From the NCBI GenBank assembly GCA_016794595.1, contig JAEUJN010000029.1, positions 1 to 64,000 on the forward strand: a DNA stretch of 64,000 nt, read 5' to 3'. The notes under the pieces were generated by a model. It did no database searches, was not told where the DNA came from, and saw only the letters and a list, made by a program, of their open reading frames with translations. Position 1 is the first letter of the stretch. The number at the start of each line of letters is the position of its first letter. This DNA comes from Kineosporiaceae bacterium. Its GTDB lineage: Bacteria; Actinomycetota; Actinomycetes; Actinomycetales; Kineosporiaceae. Both the position numbers and the translations under genes were made by a program. This document shows positions 33,656 through 43,388 of this stretch, in pieces.

Positions 33656-34687
33656 GTGGACGCCACCCTGGTGGTCCTGGTGGTGCTCGCCGGGTTGGCC
33701 TATGCCTGGATGAACGGCATGCACGACGCGGCCAACGCGGTCGCGGCGTCGTTGAGCACCGGTGCCCTGACCCCCCGGACGGCACTGCCGATGTCGGCCG
33801 TGCTCAACCTGGTCGGGGCATTGATGGGGGTGCAGCTGGCGCAGGTGTTCGGCACTCACCTGGCCACGGTTCCCGTTCACCGTCCCGGCCCGGCGCTGAT
33901 CCTCACCGCCCTGCTCACCGCACTGGCCTGGAACACGCTCACCTGGTGGTTCGGGCTGCCGTCCTCGTCCTCCCACGCGCTGATCGGGTCCCTGGCAGGC
34001 GCCGGGTTCGCCCTGGGCGACCGGGTCGACTGGCACCTGCTGGCGGTCTGGCTCGCCCTGCCACTGGTGCTCTCGCCGGTGCTGGGGTTCATCGGCGCCT
34101 GGTTGGTGATGGCGATCCTGTTGCGGCTGCTGCGGGACGCCGCTCACGAGCGAGCGATCCGCGGGTTCCGGATGGCGCAGTCGGTGACCGCGGCCACGAT
34201 GTCCCTCGGGCACGGACTCCAGGACGGGCAGAAGACCATGGGCGTGATCATGCTGGCGCTGGGTGCCGGCGTCGGCCTGGGCAGCGACCAACTCTGGGTG
34301 ACCTCCACCGACCCGTCGCCGCTCGGCCTGTCAGCCTGGGTGCAGCTCGCGGTCGGGGTGTCGCTGGCCCTGGGCACGCTGGCCGGCGGCTGGCGGATCA
34401 TCCGCACCCTCTCGCGCAGGATCGTGCGGATGACCCCGGCCACCGGGTTCGCCGCCGAGAGCGTCGCCTCCAGCGTCCTCTACGCCTCCGCGGCGCTGGT
34501 CGGCGTTCCGGTCTCCTCGACGCACACGGTGACAGCCGCCATCATCGGAGCCGGCTCGACGGCCGGGTTGCGCGCGATCCGCTGGGGGACCGTCCGGCAG
34601 ATCCTGATCGCCTGGCTGCTCACGCCGGTGGTCACCTTCCTGCTCGCGGCGGCGGTGGCCCTGGTGCTCAGCCGAATCGGCCGTTGA
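33656..34687 (+). CDS. pit: Low-affinity inorganic phosphate transporter, PiT family
   Basis: A 343-residue cation-phosphate symporter of the cell membrane with about ten helices. The two PiT signature repeats are clear: [10 protein letters not shown] near residue 21 and the [21 protein letters not shown] region near residue 280, with [12 protein letters not shown] in the middle. GTG 33656 follows the DUF47 stop by 3 bases. Its 3' end overlaps the converging pstB gene by 20 bases, so both strands are coding at 34668-34687. The two genes feed the same phosphate pool at different affinities. Confidence 0.92.
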   Translation: MDATLVVLVVLAGLAYAWMNGMHDAANAVAASLSTGALTPRTALPMSAVLNLVGALMGVQLAQVFGTHLATVPVHRPGPALILTALLTALAWNTLTWWFGLPSSSSHALIGSLAGAGFALGDRVDWHLLAVWLALPLVLSPVLGFIGAWLVMAILLRLLRDAAHERAIRGFRMAQSVTAATMSLGHGLQDGQKTMGVIMLALGAGVGLGSDQLWVTSTDPSPLGLSAWVQLAVGVSLALGTLAGGWRIIRTLSRRIVRMTPATGFAAESVASSVLYASAALVGVPVSSTHTVTAAIIGAGSTAGLRAIRWGTVRQILIAWLLTPVVTFLLAAAVALVLSRIGR

Positions 34688-35537
34688 TGTAGTCCTCGGT
34701 GGCCTTCTGCCGGGGATTGCCGAAGATGGTCGAGGTCAGGTCGAACTCCACCAGCTCGCCGGTCCGGTCGCCGCTGCCCTCGGCCGCCTTGGCGGTGAAG
34801 AAGGCAGTCCGGTCGGCGACGCGGGCCGCCTGCTGCATGTTGTGGGTGACGATGATGATCGTGTAGTCCCTGACCAGCTCGAGCATGAGGTCCTCGATCC
34901 GCGAGGTGGCGATCGGGTCCAGCGCCGAGCACGGTTCGTCCATCAGGATCACCTCGGGACGCACCGCGATCGTGCGCGCGATGCAGAGGCGTTGCTGTTG
35001 TCCCCCGGAAAGGCTGTAGGCCGACTGCCGCAGCTTGTCCTTGACCTCCTCCCAGAGTGCGGCGGCCCGCAGGGCCTCCTCGACCAGGTCGTCCATGCTC
35101 GCGACCTTCATGCCGGTGACCCTGGGGCCGTAGGCGATGTTGTCGTAGATGGACTTCGGGAACGGGTTCGGTTTCTGGAAGACCATGCCGATGCGTCGGC
35201 GAACCTCGATCGGGTCGACCTGCGGGGCGTACATGTCCTGGCCCCTGAAGCTGATCGTCCCGTTGAGGCGAGCTCCGGGGATCAGGTCGTTCATCCGATT
35301 GAGGCAGCGCAGCACCGTTGACTTGCCGCATCCCGACGGCCCGATCAGCGCCGTGATCTCGTGGGTGCGGAAGACCAGGTTGACGTCGTGGACGGCCTTG
35401 AACGAGCCGTAGTAGATGTCGACGTCACGGCACTCGATCACCGGGGTGGGGTTCTGGGTGGGGATGCGATCACCGCGGGTGGCGATCGCGGACAGCGGGC
35501 CCCGGTGGTCGGGGGCGGTGGCATCGGTGGTGGTCAT
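34668..35537 (-). CDS. pstB: Phosphate ABC transporter ATP-binding protein PstB
   Basis: A 289-residue ATPase driving high-affinity phosphate uptake. Walker [10 protein letters not shown], the PstB-typical [17 protein letters not shown], signature [11 protein letters not shown], Walker [14 protein letters not shown] and [10 protein letters not shown] are all intact, and it ends in the usual [12 protein letters not shown] 30-residue Thr/Asp-rich N-terminal extension precedes the core. It is the last gene of pstSCAB, 58 bases after pstA. The tail overlaps the converging pit gene by 20 bases. Confidence 0.96.
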   Translation of the reverse strand: MTTTDATAPDHRGPLSAIATRGDRIPTQNPTPVIECRDVDIYYGSFKAVHDVNLVFRTHEITALIGPSGCGKSTVLRCLNRMNDLIPGARLNGTISFRGQDMYAPQVDPIEVRRRIGMVFQKPNPFPKSIYDNIAYGPRVTGMKVASMDDLVEEALRAAALWEEVKDKLRQSAYSLSGGQQQRLCIARTIAVRPEVILMDEPCSALDPIATSRIEDLMLELVRDYTIIIVTHNMQQAARVADRTAFFTAKAAEGSGDRTGELVEFDLTSTIFGNPRQKATEDYINGRFG

Positions 35538-35595
35538 CGGACTCCCCTGACGTGGCTCGGACGAACGGGACGACGGCGTGGGATGTGCACGGCGG

Positions 35596-36525
35596 TCACC
35601 AGCGCTTCTGGTAGCGATTGCGGATGACGATGGCGAGCGTGTTCATGGCCAGCAGGAGGACGAGGAGCACCATGATCGCCGCCGAGGCGACGGTGCGGAG
35701 TTCCTCCTGCGGGCGACCGGCCCAGCCGAAGATCTGGATCGGCAGGGTGGTGAAGCCGGACAGCAATCCGTCCGGGTCGTAGGTGATGAAGGTGGCCCCA
35801 CCCAGCAGGAGCAGGGGGGCTGCCTCACCCATGGCTCGCGACAGCGCGAGGATCGTTCCCGTCGCCACGCCGGGGACGGCGGCCGGAAGGGTCTGCCGCC
35901 ACACCGTCGTCAGCGGGGTGGCTCCCAGGGCCAGGGATGCCTGACGGATCTCCGAGGGCACCGCCCGCAGGGCCTCGCGGGTGGCGATGATGATGACCGG
36001 CAGGATCAGCAGCGCCAGTGCCAGGCCGCCGGCCAGGACGACGCCGCGGCGCAGGCCGACCGCGAGCGCCACGCCCGCGGTGAGCATGCCGTAGATGATC
36101 GCCGGCACCGCGGCCAGGTTCTGCAGGTTGGCCTCGATCAGGCGGTTGTACCAGCGCTGATTGTCGGCGAACTCCTCGAGATACACCGCTGCGGCGACCC
36201 CCAGCGGAATGGCCAGGGCGGCGGTGACCCCCAGGACCCACACGCTGCCCAGGATGGCCGCGCGCGCCCCGGCGCCGTCCGGGTTGATGGTCGAGGCATA
36301 GGCCGTGAACAATGCGCCGTCCAGGCGCGGCAGGCCGCTGATGAACGCATCCAGCAGCAGCACGGCCAGCACGGAGCAGGCGAACAGCAGGGTGAGCCAG
36401 AGGGCCACCAGGAATGCGATCGACGCCGGGCTGTCGTCGCCGTGCCGTTCGGCCCTCAGGGGTCGGGTGGGGGGCTGGGCAGGGGATGGGGCAGGAGGAG
36501 GGGTCAGGTCCGACAGGGCAGCCAT
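35596..36525 (-). CDS. pstA: Phosphate ABC transporter permease PstA
   Basis: A 309-residue membrane permease with six helices and the PstA-type loop [19 protein letters not shown], followed by [21 protein letters not shown] charged and Pro-rich cytoplasmic N-terminus of about 30 residues precedes helix 1. Its ATG shares one base with the pstC stop (TGATG), indicating coupled translation. With PstC it forms the phosphate channel. Confidence 0.94.
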   Translation of the reverse strand: MAALSDLTPPPAPSPAQPPTRPLRAERHGDDSPASIAFLVALWLTLLFACSVLAVLLLDAFISGLPRLDGALFTAYASTINPDGAGARAAILGSVWVLGVTAALAIPLGVAAAVYLEEFADNQRWYNRLIEANLQNLAAVPAIIYGMLTAGVALAVGLRRGVVLAGGLALALLILPVIIIATREALRAVPSEIRQASLALGATPLTTVWRQTLPAAVPGVATGTILALSRAMGEAAPLLLLGGATFITYDPDGLLSGFTTLPIQIFGWAGRPQEELRTVASAAIMVLLVLLLAMNTLAIVIRNRYQKRW

Positions 36526-37481
36526 CAGTAGGCCTCTCGAATTCGCCGCACGAGACGGATACTGATCAGGTTGATCACCAGGGTGATCGCGAACAGGGCG
36601 ATGCCGACGGCGTAGAGGGTGTCGTAGGAGAGGGTTCCCGGGACGCTCTCGCCGGTGGCCGTCTGCGCGATGAAGCCGGTCATGGTCTGCCCGGCGTCCA
36701 GCGGGCTGGTGGCCATGGTCGGCTGGGTGCCGGCGGCCAGGGCGACGATCATCGTCTCGCCGATCGCCCGGGACAGCGCCAGCACGATGCTGGCCATGAT
36801 CCCCGAGATGGCGGCCGGGAACACGACTCTCAGGGTTGTGCGCATCCGGTTGGCGCCCAACGCCAGCGAGCCGTGTCGCAAGGATTGGGGCACCGCGCTC
36901 ATCGCGTCCTCGGACAGCGAGGCCACGGTTGGGATGATCATGACTCCGAGGACCAGCCCGGCGGCCAGCACGCTGAAGGTACCGACCGGCAGGTTCAGGA
37001 GGTCCTTCAGCAGGATGGGAGTCACGAAGGTCAGGGCGAAGAACCCGTAGACCACCGACGGGATGCCTGCCAGCACCTCCAGGACGGGCTTGAGCACCCG
37101 GCGGACGGAGGGCCGCGCATACTCTGACAGGTACACCGCGGCCCCGAGGCCGAAGGGCACGGCGATGAGCAACCCGATCGCGGTGGTCCAGAGGGTTCCG
37201 GTGACCAGCGGGAGAATGCCGTAGCTCTCCTGCCCGCGGAAGCGCGGCGCCCAGCGGGTCCCGGTCAGGAAGTCCAGCAAGGGTACCTGGCGGAAGAACT
37301 CGATCGCGGGGAACAGCAGGGACAGCACGATCCCGATCGTCACCACGATCGAGAGCCCGGCTGCCCCGGCCAGCAGGGCCAGGACGAGGCGTTCGCCCGG
37401 GCGTGCGGTGCGGTCGGTGATCAGGCCCAGCCGGGGACCCGGCACGACGGCCGGGCCCCCGTCGGTTCGGGAGGCGGTCAC
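36525..37481 (-). CDS. pstC: Phosphate ABC transporter permease PstC
   Basis: A 318-residue permease. The loop VPQSLRHGSLALGANRMRTT and the following ALSRAIGETMIVALAAG match PstC, as does FRGQESYGILPLVTGTLWTT after the first helix. It lies 31 bases after pstS and is translationally coupled to pstA. It forms half of the membrane channel for phosphate. Confidence 0.94.
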   Translation of the reverse strand: MTASRTDGGPAVVPGPRLGLITDRTARPGERLVLALLAGAAGLSIVVTIGIVLSLLFPAIEFFRQVPLLDFLTGTRWAPRFRGQESYGILPLVTGTLWTTAIGLLIAVPFGLGAAVYLSEYARPSVRRVLKPVLEVLAGIPSVVYGFFALTFVTPILLKDLLNLPVGTFSVLAAGLVLGVMIIPTVASLSEDAMSAVPQSLRHGSLALGANRMRTTLRVVFPAAISGIMASIVLALSRAIGETMIVALAAGTQPTMATSPLDAGQTMTGFIAQTATGESVPGTLSYDTLYAVGIALFAITLVINLISIRLVRRIREAY

Positions 37482-37512
37482 GCTCCGGCGCTCCGATCTG
37501 CTCGTCGGGGCA

Positions 37513-38502
37513 TCAGCCGATGGAGTCGGCAGCGCTCTGGAGCTTCTGCCGCTGCTCGGCGTTGAGTGGGATGAACTGCGCCGCCGTGGTGATCGCCTCG
37601 TCGGTGGCGACGTACCAGGAGACGAACGCCTTGACCTGGGGCTTGGAGGCGAACGCCGCGTTGTTCACGTAGACGAACAGCGGTCGGGACAGCGGGGTGT
37701 AGGTGCCGTTCTGTGCGGTCTCGGCGCTGGGGGTCACGCAGCCCTTGCCGCCGTCCACCTGGACGGCCTTCAGCGCGGACTGGTTCTCCTCCAGGTAGGT
37801 GTACCCGAGGTAACCCAGCGCGTTCGCGTCCCCGGAGACCCCCTGGACGGTGACGTTGTCGTCCTCGGAGGCGTTGTAGTCGGTGCGGCTCGCCCCCTCC
37901 TCACCCGTGATCTCCGCGGTGAAGTAGTCAAAGGTTCCCGAGTCCGTCCCCGCCCCGTACAGGGTGATCTTCTCCTTGGGGAAAGCGGGGTTGACCTGGT
38001 CCCAGGTCGTGACCTTGCCCTCCGCCGCCGGTTCCCACAGCTTCTTCAGCTCGGCGGTGGTCAGGCAGGTGAGGAAGGTGTTCCCCTTCGACGCGACCAC
38101 GGTCAGGGCGTCGGTGGCCACCAGCAGTTCGGTGAACGTGACCCCTGCGGCCGCACAGGCCGCCTTCTCCTCGTCCTTGATCGGGCGCGAGGCGTTGGAC
38201 AGGTCGGTCTGACCCTGGCAGAACTTCTTGAACCCACCCCCGGTGCCGGAGGTCTGCACGGTGATGTTCACACCGGGGTTGTCCTTGCGGAACAACTCGG
38301 CGGCGGCTTCGGTCAAGGGGCCGACGGTCGAGGAGCCGTCGGAGATGATCTCTCCGCTCAGGGCGGCACCCGAGGCACCACCTGCGGCACCGGCCGAGGT
38401 GGCGGTCGAGGCCGCCTCGTTCTGCCCGCCGCAGGCGGTGAGGGCGGTGGCCAGCGCCACGGTGCCGGCCAGCGCGGCCAGCCGGGAGGAACTGCGCTTC
38501 AC
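37513..38502 (-). CDS. pstS: Phosphate-binding lipoprotein PstS
   Basis: A 329-residue extracellular phosphate receptor. The signal ends in lipobox LTACGG at about residue 23. Phosphate-contact stretches DGSSTVGPLTEA, TSGTGGGFKKFC and LSNASRPIK are clear. GTG 38502 is preceded by GAGAGAGG; a longer frame begins upstream but would place the signal peptide inside the protein. It heads the pstSCAB operon, which in actinobacteria is switched on by phosphate starvation through RegX3/PhoP; senX3-regX3 lie 23 kb away in this window. Confidence 0.95.
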   Translation of the reverse strand: MKRSSSRLAALAGTVALATALTACGGQNEAASTATSAGAAGGASGAALSGEIISDGSSTVGPLTEAAAELFRKDNPGVNITVQTSGTGGGFKKFCQGQTDLSNASRPIKDEEKAACAAAGVTFTELLVATDALTVVASKGNTFLTCLTTAELKKLWEPAAEGKVTTWDQVNPAFPKEKITLYGAGTDSGTFDYFTAEITGEEGASRTDYNASEDDNVTVQGVSGDANALGYLGYTYLEENQSALKAVQVDGGKGCVTPSAETAQNGTYTPLSRPLFVYVNNAAFASKPQVKAFVSWYVATDEAITTAAQFIPLNAEQRQKLQSAADSIG

Positions 38503-38799
38503 AGTGGATGCCTCTCTCGAGGAACAGGTCCCTCGTCGAGGGACGCCTGGGATGAGCTCGCGACGCTGCGAGGCGGGTGGAGCCGAACCCGCGCCCACCC
38601 ACCACGGCGACGCGGGCCGGCCCCGATCCGGACGCTAGGCAGCGCGGGCAACGGGTCGGGGCGAGCTGGACGCACGACAGCTGAACGGCCCGGGACAACT
38701 CGACGGCCACGTGGCCTCGAGATCGGACAGGGCCGATAGTCCTATGACAAATCAGACAAAATGCTCAACTGCGGCGTGAGAGCGCCGTTCTCGACCAGT
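38503..38799 (-). promoter_or_regulatory. Upstream region of the pst operon
   Basis: The gap between pstS and the Nudix gene holds a perfect 8-base inverted repeat GTCCCTCG/CGAGGGAC at 38528-38544 in the pstS leader, and on the minus strand an A/T-rich block with two TTTGTC repeats nine bases apart (38760 to 38746). The latter could be a PhoP/RegX3-type site or -35 region; the classical 11-base PHO-box period is not seen. The A/T-rich stretch at 38741-38764 is the best promoter candidate. Confidence 0.4.
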
Positions 38800-39861
38800 T
38801 CAGCGAAGGGCCTGATGCCGTTCGATCCCGACCACCATGGGTAGCCGGTTCGCACGGTGGATCACATGGGCGACCAGGACCTCGCCGGGGGCGAGGTAGG
38901 GGTCCTCCTGGGGAACGAGCTTGACCAGATCGCGCGCCGCCCGCTCGCGCAGGGCTCGGAACACCCCGCCCAGCACGGGGCGATGCGTGCAGATCAGCGA
39001 GGGGCGCCCGCGATCCACCAGATCCATCAGATGCTTGCGGGCCTTGTCCTGGTCGCGGCGGAACCCGCGTTCGGTCAGCCCGCCCTTGGTGCGCACCTTC
39101 ACCTTGGCGCGCGCGGCGTACGGGGTGATCGTGTCGATGCACCGTCGCCAGGGGGAACTGAGGATGTGCTCGGGCTGCCAGCAGGTCAGCAGCGAGACCA
39201 GGGAGGCTGCCTGCCGCCGCCCGGAGCCGATCAACGGACGCTCGGCGTCGGCCCGCGCCCAGGCGTCGCGGGGGCGCGCCGTACCGTGGCGGACGACGAG
39301 CACCGGCGTGGTGTCCAGTTCACCGTCCACGGCCATCGCGGCGATCGCGTCCAGTGGCGCGGCGTCCGTCGGGTGCGCCAGGCGCTCACCCACCTCCTCC
39401 AACGGGACCCATTCCACCGCGTCGATCTCCGAGAGAGGGGCCGTACGGGCGCCCTGACGCAGCGGCCGCGCGACCCAGTAGTCGGCCTGCTTCACGGCGC
39501 CGTTCTGGTCCAGATACCGCACGGACGGCAGGGTGCGGCCGAGCACGGCCTCGACCCCGGTCTCCTCGCCCAGTTCGCGGATGGCGCACTCCGGCAGGGT
39601 CTCCCCGGCCTCGAGCTTGCCCTTCGGGAAGGACCAGTCGTCGTACTTGGGTCGGTGGACCATCAGCAGTTCGATCCCGGCCGGCGTCGAGCGCCAGCAC
39701 AGAACACCCGCTGCCAACACCGTGGGGGCCGTTCCGTTCATGACCAGGTCCCCCGGGGCCCATGCCGCGGCGACGCCGGTCGGCGGGAGGGACCCACCGG
39801 CCGGCGCGACTCGTTCGGCGGGGTCGGCCTGCGCAGACTCGACCCCCGGCGAGGTTGACAA
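38800..39861 (-). CDS. mutT1: MutT1-type Nudix hydrolase with histidine-phosphatase domain
   Basis: A 353-residue two-domain enzyme like mycobacterial MutT1, which hydrolyses oxidised guanine nucleotides and diadenosine polyphosphates. The Nudix box GKLEAGETLPECAIRELGEE followed by TGV lies at about 81-103, and the phosphatase domain starts at VVRHGTARP near residue 190, with TERGF and ICTHRPVLGG later. The frame starts at TTG 39861, 13 bases after the ppk stop with a GGAG site; ATG 39741, just before the Nudix core, is an alternative. Adjacency to ppk is also found in Mycobacterium. Confidence 0.88.
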   Translation of the reverse strand: MSTSPGVESAQADPAERVAPAGGSLPPTGVAAAWAPGDLVMNGTAPTVLAAGVLCWRSTPAGIELLMVHRPKYDDWSFPKGKLEAGETLPECAIRELGEETGVEAVLGRTLPSVRYLDQNGAVKQADYWVARPLRQGARTAPLSEIDAVEWVPLEEVGERLAHPTDAAPLDAIAAMAVDGELDTTPVLVVRHGTARPRDAWARADAERPLIGSGRRQAASLVSLLTCWQPEHILSSPWRRCIDTITPYAARAKVKVRTKGGLTERGFRRDQDKARKHLMDLVDRGRPSLICTHRPVLGGVFRALRERAARDLVKLVPQEDPYLAPGEVLVAHVIHRANRLPMVVGIERHQALR

Positions 39862-39874
39862 AGGCCGCTCCGTC

Positions 39875-42271
39875 TCAGCGTCGTCTGGTCGTGATGCGGC
39901 GGCTGGGACGGGTGGCGATCATGTGCGCCTGCAGGTCGCGTCCCGGCTCGCCGTCCGATCCACCGTGCCGGACCCACCGGCCGTCGGGACCGAGGTGCCA
40001 GGAGATCGTCTCCGGGTCCATGGAGAGGGTGAGCATCTGGTCGAGCTCCTCCAGGTGACCGGGGTCGCTCAGCCGGACCAGGGCCTCGACCCGGCGGTCC
40101 AGGTTGCGGTGCATCATGTCCGAGCTGCCGATGTAGACCACCGGTTCGCCCTTGTTCTCGAACCAGAACACCCGAGAGTGCTCCAGGTAGCGGCCGAGAA
40201 TGCTGCGCACCCGGATGTTCTCGCTCATTCCGGGGACTCCCGGGCGGATGGCGCAGATCCCCCGGACGACGACGTCCACCGGGACGCCGGCCTGCGAGGC
40301 GCGGTAGAGCGAGTCGATCAGCACCTCGTCCACGATCGAGTTCATCTTCAGCCGGATCCGTGCCGGCTGACCCTCGGCGTGGTTGGCGATCTCGCGGTTC
40401 ACCCGGTCGACCAGCCCGCTGCGCAGCGAGCGGGGCGCCACCAGCAGCCGCCGGTAGGCGGTCTTGGGGGCGTAGCCCGACAGCTGGTTGAACAGCCGGG
40501 TCAGGTCCTCACCCACCTGCGGGTCGCAGGTGAGCAACCCGAGGTCCTCGTAGAGCCGGGCGGTCTTCGGGTTGTAGTTGCCCGTTCCCACGTGGCAGTA
40601 CCGCCGCAGCCCCTCGGCCTCCTGCCGGACGACGAGGCTGAGCTTGGCGTGTGTCTTCAGCCCGACGATGCCGTACACGACGTGGACGCCGGCCTGCTCC
40701 AGTTTGCGGGCCCAGGTGATGTTGGCCTGCTCGTCGAAGCGGGCCTTGATCTCCACCAGGGCCAGCACCTGCTTGCCCGAGTCGGCCGCGTCGATCAGGG
40801 CGTCGACGATCGGGGAGTCACCGCTGGTGCGGTAGAGGGTCTGCTTGATCGCCAGCACCCGCGGGTCGGCCGCGGCCTGTTCCAGGAAGGTCTGGACGCT
40901 GGTGGAGAAGGAGTCGTACGGGTGGTGCAGCAGGATGTCGCGCGCCCGGATGGCCGCGAACACATCGCTCGGCTTGGCGGTCTCGACCTCGTTCAGGTGC
41001 CGGTGGGTCTTGGGCAGGTACTTCGGGTAGTGCAGTTCGGGCAGGTCGAGGTCGGCGATCGTGTTGAGGCCGCGCAGGTCCAGCGGCTCGGGCAGGGTGT
41101 ACACCTCGGCCTCGCTGACCCCGAGCTCCCGGATGAGCAGATCGCGGACGTGGTCGTCGACGTCGTCGGCGAGTTCGAGGCGAACAGGCGGACCGAACCG
41201 GCGGCGCAGCAGTTCCTTCTCCAACGCCTGGAGCAGGTTCTCCGCATCGTCCTCCTCGACCTCGAGGTCCTCGTTGCGGGTCACCCGGAAGGTGTGGTGC
41301 TGCATGACCTCCATGCCCGGGAACAGCTGATCGAGGTGGAAGGCGATCACGTCCTCGATCGGCACGAACCGGGCGTGGTGCAGGTCGTCACTGTCCACCC
41401 GGATGAACCGGGGCAGCAGCGGCGGCACCTTGACCCGGGCGAAGTGCTCCTTGTCGGTGACCGGGTTGCGCAGGATCACCGCGAGGTTGAGCGACAGGCC
41501 CGAGATGTAGGGGAAGGGGTGGGCCGGGTCGACGGCGAGCGGGGTGAGCACCGGGAAGACCTGCTCCCGGAAGAAGGTGTGCAACCGTTCCTGCTCGGAG
41601 ACCGACAGTGCCTGCCAGTGGACCAGGGTGATCCCTGCCTCGCGCAGTGCAGGGGCCACGTCGTCGGTGTAGATGGCGGCGTGCGCGGCCATCATCTCGT
41701 GGGCGCGCTCACCGATGGCCTCGAGCAGGTCTCGCGGCTCCAGACCACTGGCTGCGGTGACCGCCAGTCCGGTCGCGATGCGCCGTTTGAGACCGGCGAC
41801 CCGGACCATGAAGAACTCGTCCAGGTTGCTGGCGAAGATGGCCAGGAACCTGGCCCGCTCCAGCAGCGGCAGCGACTCGTCCCTGGACAGCTCGAGCACC
41901 CGGGTGTTGAAGGCCAGCCAGGACAGCTCACGGTCCAGGAACCGCTCTGTGGGAAGCGGTTCCGGCTCGGCGGGAGCGACCGCGACCAGCGTGCGGGCCT
42001 CGACCGTGCCGGTCACTGCCGCGGCGGGGGCCGTGGTCACCGTCGGCTCACCGGCCGGCGGGAGGGCCGACACGGTGGGCGACGCGCTGCCGTTGGCTGC
42101 GGTCGCCCCGGCGGCTGCGGTGGCGGAGGTGCGGGCGCGGGTGGCGCGGGGACGGCGGGGAGCCGACGACGCCGGAGTCGTGGCAGAGCTGGTCATGCCC
42201 GGCATCGTTTCACGTCGCATCCGATGCGACGAGGGACTCAAGCCACCGTTGTCAATCGTGACGCCGCTCAT
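39875..42271 (-). CDS. ppk: Polyphosphate kinase 1
   Basis: A 798-residue enzyme that reversibly polymerises ATP gamma-phosphate into polyphosphate. The N-terminal 100 residues are low-complexity Ala/Thr/Pro. The core begins at [20 protein letters not shown]. The phospho-acceptor His lies in [18 protein letters not shown] near residue 560, with [11 protein letters not shown] before it and [14 protein letters not shown] near the end. The start is uncertain: ATG 42271 overlaps the mshD end by 20 bases, while ATG 42205 and 42196 lie after a small hairpin. None has a good ribosome site. It is co-directional with mshD and the Nudix gene. Confidence 0.94.
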   Translation of the reverse strand: MSGVTIDNGGLSPSSHRMRRETMPGMTSSATTPASSAPRRPRATRARTSATAAAGATAANGSASPTVSALPPAGEPTVTTAPAAAVTGTVEARTLVAVAPAEPEPLPTERFLDRELSWLAFNTRVLELSRDESLPLLERARFLAIFASNLDEFFMVRVAGLKRRIATGLAVTAASGLEPRDLLEAIGERAHEMMAAHAAIYTDDVAPALREAGITLVHWQALSVSEQERLHTFFREQVFPVLTPLAVDPAHPFPYISGLSLNLAVILRNPVTDKEHFARVKVPPLLPRFIRVDSDDLHHARFVPIEDVIAFHLDQLFPGMEVMQHHTFRVTRNEDLEVEEDDAENLLQALEKELLRRRFGPPVRLELADDVDDHVRDLLIRELGVSEAEVYTLPEPLDLRGLNTIADLDLPELHYPKYLPKTHRHLNEVETAKPSDVFAAIRARDILLHHPYDSFSTSVQTFLEQAAADPRVLAIKQTLYRTSGDSPIVDALIDAADSGKQVLALVEIKARFDEQANITWARKLEQAGVHVVYGIVGLKTHAKLSLVVRQEAEGLRRYCHVGTGNYNPKTARLYEDLGLLTCDPQVGEDLTRLFNQLSGYAPKTAYRRLLVAPRSLRSGLVDRVNREIANHAEGQPARIRLKMNSIVDEVLIDSLYRASQAGVPVDVVVRGICAIRPGVPGMSENIRVRSILGRYLEHSRVFWFENKGEPVVYIGSSDMMHRNLDRRVEALVRLSDPGHLEELDQMLTLSMDPETISWHLGPDGRWVRHGGSDGEPGRDLQAHMIATRPSRRITTRRR
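42213..42231 (-). promoter_or_regulatory. Hairpin at the mshD/ppk junction
   Basis: CGTCGCAT and ATGCGACG form a perfect 8-base stem (9 counting C/G at the tip) with a 3-base loop, between the mshD stop and the two downstream ppk ATG codons. It may attenuate read-through or mask the ppk start. Confidence 0.4.
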
Positions 42272-43238
42272 ACATCACGTCGGTGTCGTGGTGGGCGAAA
42301 CCCAGTGCGTGGTAAACGGCCTTGGCCGGTGCGTTGTCGGCCTCGACGTAGAGCATGGCCTGTTCCAGGCCGGTCTCGGCCAGGCGGTGCAGCCCGGCCA
42401 GGGTCAGCTCGCGACCGAGCCTGCGACCCTGGTGATCAGGGTCGACCCCGACCACGTAGACCTCCCCGATCGGCTCGTGCGCATGCCCGGCGGGGGACCC
42501 GTGCACCTTCGTCCAGTGGAAGCCGATCATCCGGCGGCCGAGCAGGTTGCCCCCCGCCCGGCCGGGGTTCGGCCCGGTCTCGCCCTCCTGCTCGGCGATC
42601 AGGAAGCCCTCGCGGTCGAACCACGACTCGGCCAGTCGCACGTGCAGGTCGCGCACCGTCCACCCGCCCTGCTCGGGGTGGTCGGCAAAGGCCCGGGAGT
42701 TGAGTTCCAGCCACGCCTCGTCGTCCACCCCGGGGACGAAGCTGCGCAACCGGACGCCGTGCGGTAGCGACACGGGGGGCAGCGGCTCGGTCAGCGACCG
42801 CCGCCACTGCTCCAGCCTGCGTTCCTCGACGAAGCCCAGCGACGCCGCGAGCCGGCGCGCCGCCGGGTGCAGGCCGTGGGCCCACAGCCGCAGGCGCCCG
42901 TCCGGTGAGGCGGCGATGACCGCCTCCACCAGGGTGCGCCCGACCCCCCGGCCCCGCCGCTCGGGGTCGACCACCACCTCGGCGGCCGGCCCGGCGACCA
43001 GATCGGTGGGGTCCAGATGGGCGTAGCCGACGATCCCGTCCCCGGCCACAGCGATCAGGTGGCGGTCGCCGCCGTCCGGTCGGTCACCCCGGTCGCCACC
43101 CTGGCGCAGGTGCAGCCGGACGTGCTCGCTCAGCGGCTCGGTGCCGTCCGCCTGCGCCGCCCGGTGGCACAGTGCCGTGACGGAGGCGACCTGGTCGGGG
43201 GACAGCTCCGGCAGCACGCTCACCGTGACCACGCTCAT
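42252..43238 (-). CDS. mshD: Mycothiol synthase MshD
   Basis: A 328-residue tandem GNAT acetyltransferase that adds the acetyl group to Cys-GlcN-Ins in the last step of mycothiol synthesis. The N-terminal GNAT half shows [20 protein letters not shown], the C-terminal half [20 protein letters not shown], each an acetyl-CoA pyrophosphate loop, and [18 protein letters not shown] matches the MshD end. ATG 43238 lies 6 bases after TAGGGT, a likely leaderless start. mshA lies 14 kb further along; glnR is a close neighbour as in Mycobacterium. Confidence 0.93.
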   Translation of the reverse strand: MSVVTVSVLPELSPDQVASVTALCHRAAQADGTEPLSEHVRLHLRQGGDRGDRPDGGDRHLIAVAGDGIVGYAHLDPTDLVAGPAAEVVVDPERRGRGVGRTLVEAVIAASPDGRLRLWAHGLHPAARRLAASLGFVEERRLEQWRRSLTEPLPPVSLPHGVRLRSFVPGVDDEAWLELNSRAFADHPEQGGWTVRDLHVRLAESWFDREGFLIAEQEGETGPNPGRAGGNLLGRRMIGFHWTKVHGSPAGHAHEPIGEVYVVGVDPDHQGRRLGRELTLAGLHRLAETGLEQAMLYVEADNAPAKAVYHALGFAHHDTDVMYERRHD

Positions 43239-43244
43239 GGGGTG

Positions 43245-43250
43245 ACCCTA
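43245..43250 (-). promoter_or_regulatory. -10 element, leaderless start of mshD
   Basis: TAGGGT on the minus strand ends 6 bases before ATG 43238. Confidence 0.55.
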
Positions 43251-43388
43251 CGAGGCGAGATCGGCTGATCGTGCACACGGCCCAGGTCGACGGGGGCCGT
43301 TCAGGTGACCGGTGCTGGAATTGGGCAGTAACGTCCGTCCTCATCGTCGGGGGTCGTCGACGCGGGCCAGGCCCGCCGAGGAGGATGG

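Noticed and set aside
34668-34687. Frameshift or truncation at the pit/pstB junction
   Set aside because: Both proteins end with family-typical C-termini, so the tail-to-tail overlap is genuine.
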